Positions 7,408 through 9,107 of a DNA stretch of 9,107 nt are shown here, piece after piece; within the stretch, counting starts at the first letter, position 1, and every line of letters begins with the position of its first letter. Source of the stretch: Paracoccaceae bacterium. Lineage in GTDB: Bacteria; Pseudomonadota; Alphaproteobacteria; Rhodobacterales; Rhodobacteraceae. Made by a program: the position numbers and the translations under genes. The DNA lies in NCBI GenBank assembly GCA_015487335.1, contig WFPZ01000277.1, forward strand, positions 1 to 9,107, written 5' to 3'. The notes under the pieces are model-generated. The model had not been told where the DNA came from and did no database searches. It saw only the letters and a list, made by a program, of their open reading frames with translations.

Positions 7408-7595
7408 GCCGGCCCTTTCGTCCCGGTCTGCGGGCGATATTCACCGCCACGCCCCCTTCCTGCAAGGGGCAACCGCCCGATATGGCGCCATTTCACGCCC
7501 CTGCACCGTATCGAGGCGCGATCGGGCACGAAACGGGCGCAATCCCCGTGGAAACGCCTCCGAAGGCGCCAGCCGGAAAATGATGCGATTTCCCC

Positions 7596-7626
7596 TTGAA
7601 CCTATAGCGGCTAGAGGGTCTATCTG
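7596..7626 (+). promoter_or_regulatory. MerR-family (ZntR/CadR/PbrR-like) metal-responsive promoter and operator
   Basis: A -35 like TTGAAC (7596-7601) and a weak -10 like TATCTG (7621-7626) are separated by 19 bases, the over-long spacing typical of MerR-regulated promoters. Within the spacer and overlapping the -35 is an imperfect dyad: GAACCTATAG (7598-7607) and CTAGAGGGTC (7611-7620) match as inverted repeats at 8 of 10 positions around a 3-base centre. The form closely resembles known operators for ZntR, CadR and PbrR (CTATAG...CTAGAGGGT). It points toward the P-type ATPase starting 37 bases after the -10. Confidence 0.8.
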
Positions 7627-7662
7627 GACGGTTCGAAGGATTCGAACATCGAGGAGCAGCCC

Positions 7663-9107
7663 ATGCCGGCCCTTGCCAAGGCAAAGGAACACGACCACGA
7701 GCCCCATGATCACAGCCATGATCATGGCCATTCGCACAACCACGATCATGGCCACGCACATGACCACGCCGAAACCGGCGGCGGTTGCTGCGGTTCGGGC
7801 GAGGGCGCCATGTGCGGCGACATCGGCCCGATCGGCAATGTGGATGCCGCCGGCCGCAGCTTCCGGGTGAACGGCCTGGATTGCGCCGAGGAGGTGGCGA
7901 TCCTGCAAAAGGCTCTCGGCCCGGCGCTGGGCGGAGAAGAGCACATGGCCTTCGACGTGCTCAATGCCCGCATGACCATCCTCGATACCGCCAACCCGAT
8001 GAGCGACGAAGAGATCATCGCCGCCATCGAGAAAACCGGCATGAGCGCCAAGCGCTGGGATTCGGAGAAAGCCGAGGCCGACCATGCGGCACATCTGGCG
8101 CGCCAGAAATTCTATACCGGGCTCAGCGGTCTGTTCTGGCTGGCAGGCCTGGTGGTGCACGCAACCGAATCGGGGCTTTCGGGCATCGTTCGCATCTTCG
8201 CCGGTCACGGCACGGTGGAAATGCCGCTGTCCGAATCCGTCCTGTTTCTGCTTGCCATCATCTTCGGCGCCCGCTTCGTGGCGCCCAAGGCGCTGTCTTC
8301 GGCCCGCCGCCTGTCGCCCGACATGAACCTTCTGATGGTGGTCGCCGTCACCGGCGCCATCTTCATCGGCGAGTTCTTCGAGGCCGCCACCGTGGCCTTC
8401 TTCTTCTCGCTGTCGCTGACGCTTGAAAGCTGGAGCGTCGGGCGCGCCCGCAACGCGGTGGCCGCCCTGCTCGATCTCAGCCCGCCCACGGCCCGCATCC
8501 TGCGCGAGGACGGCACCGAAGAGGAAGTCCGCGCCGCCTCGGTCAAGGTGGGCGAGCGCTTCATCCTGCGCGGCGGCGACCGCATCGCGCTCGACGGGGT
8601 GGTGGTCAAGGGAATCAGCGACGTCAACCAGGCTCCGATCACCGGCGAAAGCGCCCCGGTTCCCAAGCAGGAGGGCGACGAGGTCTATGCCGGCACCATC
8701 AACGGCGACGGCACCCTTGTGGTGGAAGTCACGAAGCCGGCCAGCGATACGGTGCTCTCGCGCATCATCCGCATGGTCTCCGAGGCCCACTCGCGCCGTG
8801 CTCCGGTGGAACAGTGGGTGGCGAAATTCGCCCGCGTCTACACCCCCGCGGTGATGGTCGCGGCCATCCTCATCGCCGTCCTGCCGCCGCTGGTGGCCGG
8901 TGGCGCCTGGGATTTCTGGATCTACAACGCGCTGGTACTGCTGGTGATCGCCTGCCCCTGCGCGCTGGTGATCTCCACCCCGGTGTCCATCGTCGCCGCT
9001 CTGGCCTCCTCGGCCCGCAACGGGGTGCTGGTCAAGGGCGGGGCCTATATCGAGGCCCCCTCGAAGATGACCGCCCTGGCCATGGACAAGACCGGCACCA
9101 TCACCCG
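7663..9107 (+). CDS. Heavy-metal P1B-type ATPase (ZntA/CadA type), N-terminal part, cut by window edge
   Basis: The first 481 codons of an inner-membrane exporter for divalent soft metals (Zn, Cd, Pb or similar), driven by ATP through an aspartyl-phosphate. In order: a His-rich stretch with 13 His at every second residue or so (10-35); C42, C43 and C51; a degenerate HMA-like domain (about 66-130) with GLDCAEE (71-77), the DCxxE form seen in Zn/Cd ATPases; hydrophobic spans near 151-168, 191-207, 221-237 and 240-256; the actuator domain with TGES (327-330); spans near 393-413 and 422-445 with the CPC motif (431-433); and the phosphorylation motif DKTGT (475-479, Asp475). CPC plus DCxxE favour the P1B-2 subgroup, but the later membrane helices that fix specificity lie outside the window. 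The ATG at 7663 follows GAGGAG. A MerR-type promoter precedes it. Confidence 0.93.
   Translation, partial: MPALAKAKEHDHEPHDHSHDHGHSHNHDHGHAHDHAETGGGCCGSGEGAMCGDIGPIGNVDAAGRSFRVNGLDCAEEVAILQKALGPALGGEEHMAFDVLNARMTILDTANPMSDEEIIAAIEKTGMSAKRWDSEKAEADHAAHLARQKFYTGLSGLFWLAGLVVHATESGLSGIVRIFAGHGTVEMPLSESVLFLLAIIFGARFVAPKALSSARRLSPDMNLLMVVAVTGAIFIGEFFEAATVAFFFSLSLTLESWSVGRARNAVAALLDLSPPTARILREDGTEEEVRAASVKVGERFILRGGDRIALDGVVVKGISDVNQAPITGESAPVPKQEGDEVYAGTINGDGTLVVEVTKPASDTVLSRIIRMVSEAHSRRAPVEQWVAKFARVYTPAVMVAAILIAVLPPLVAGGAWDFWIYNALVLLVIACPCALVISTPVSIVAALASSARNGVLVKGGAYIEAPSKMTALAMDKTGTIT
7690..7767 (+). repeat. Histidine-codon-rich repetitive segment within the ATPase gene
   Basis: Alternating CAT/CAC codons encode 13 His in 26 residues, interspersed with Asp, Gly, Ser, Ala and Asn. 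At DNA level the 11-mer GATCATGGCCA occurs at 7720-7730 and again at 7744-7754, 24 bases apart and in frame, suggesting growth by short duplications. The likely role is metal binding near the cytosolic N-terminus. Confidence 0.75.

Larger units (their letters stand above)
7355..7662. other. Divergent promoter region between the importer operon and the metal ATPase
   Basis: These 308 bases contain no supported gene. The right part carries the MerR-type promoter of the ATPase. The left part should hold the promoter of the importer operon: a minus-strand TTGCAG 17 bases before GAATAT is present near 7440-7465, but the match is weak. Other structures are the leader hairpin at 7388-7407 and a small stem CGCCT/AGGCG at 7555-7568. 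Confidence 0.5.

Noticed and set aside
7690..7767. Short repeated units that might suggest a repeat array
   Set aside because: The repeats are in-frame His codons inside a coding region, not spaced direct repeats with unique spacers. No CRISPR array, insertion sequence, tRNA or rRNA was seen anywhere in the window.
7441..8790. Minus-strand open frame of 449 codons opposite the P-type ATPase
   Set aside because: It is antisense to a gene with intact TGES and other ATPase motifs. Composition is that of a shadow frame, and it has no recognisable domain.

Overview
The window is high-GC DNA with dense, closely packed genes and strong G/C preference at third codon positions. The gene content suggests an alphaproteobacterium, most likely Rhodobacterales: a stand-alone Hint-domain protein of the type common there, a complete HAAT-family importer, and a CDGSH/Fer4 protein. 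That placement is inferred from style and content, not from a marker gene.

Layout. (1) Bases 1-160 hold the 3' end of a DUF302-like gene on the plus strand, followed by a strong hairpin. (2) Bases 249-881 (plus) encode a 210-aa protein with two CDGSH iron-sulfur motifs around a Fer4_19-type centre. (3) Bases 906-1916 (minus) encode a 336-aa Hint-domain protein, convergent with the previous gene. (4) Bases 1917-2236 are a divergent, partly AT-rich intergenic region. (5) Bases 2237-2701 (plus) encode a 154-aa protein I do not recognise. (6) Bases 2800-7354 (minus) are a five-gene operon for a branched-chain amino-acid/amide-type ABC importer. Its order of transcription is periplasmic binding protein, permease LivH, permease LivM, ATPase LivG, ATPase LivF. 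(7) Bases 7355-7662 are a divergent promoter region with a clear MerR-family (ZntR/CadR/PbrR-like) operator. (8) From 7663 to the right edge (plus) runs the first 481 codons of a heavy-metal P1B-type ATPase with a histidine-rich N-terminus.

How they work together. The importer is self-contained: the binding protein captures a ligand in the periplasm, LivH and LivM form the channel, and LivG and LivF power it. A hairpin between the binding-protein gene and livH probably makes the binding protein more abundant than the membrane parts. The binding protein looks more like the aromatic-acid/Nba-like branch than classical LivK, so the ligand is uncertain. The ATPase is a Zn/Cd/Pb-type exporter whose promoter looks metal-activated, but its regulator is not in the window. 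Most of the region is ordinary chromosomal gene content. The points most worth a second look are the unrecognised 154-aa protein, the non-standard H-loop in LivF, the metal-responsive promoter and the Hint protein with its structured leader.
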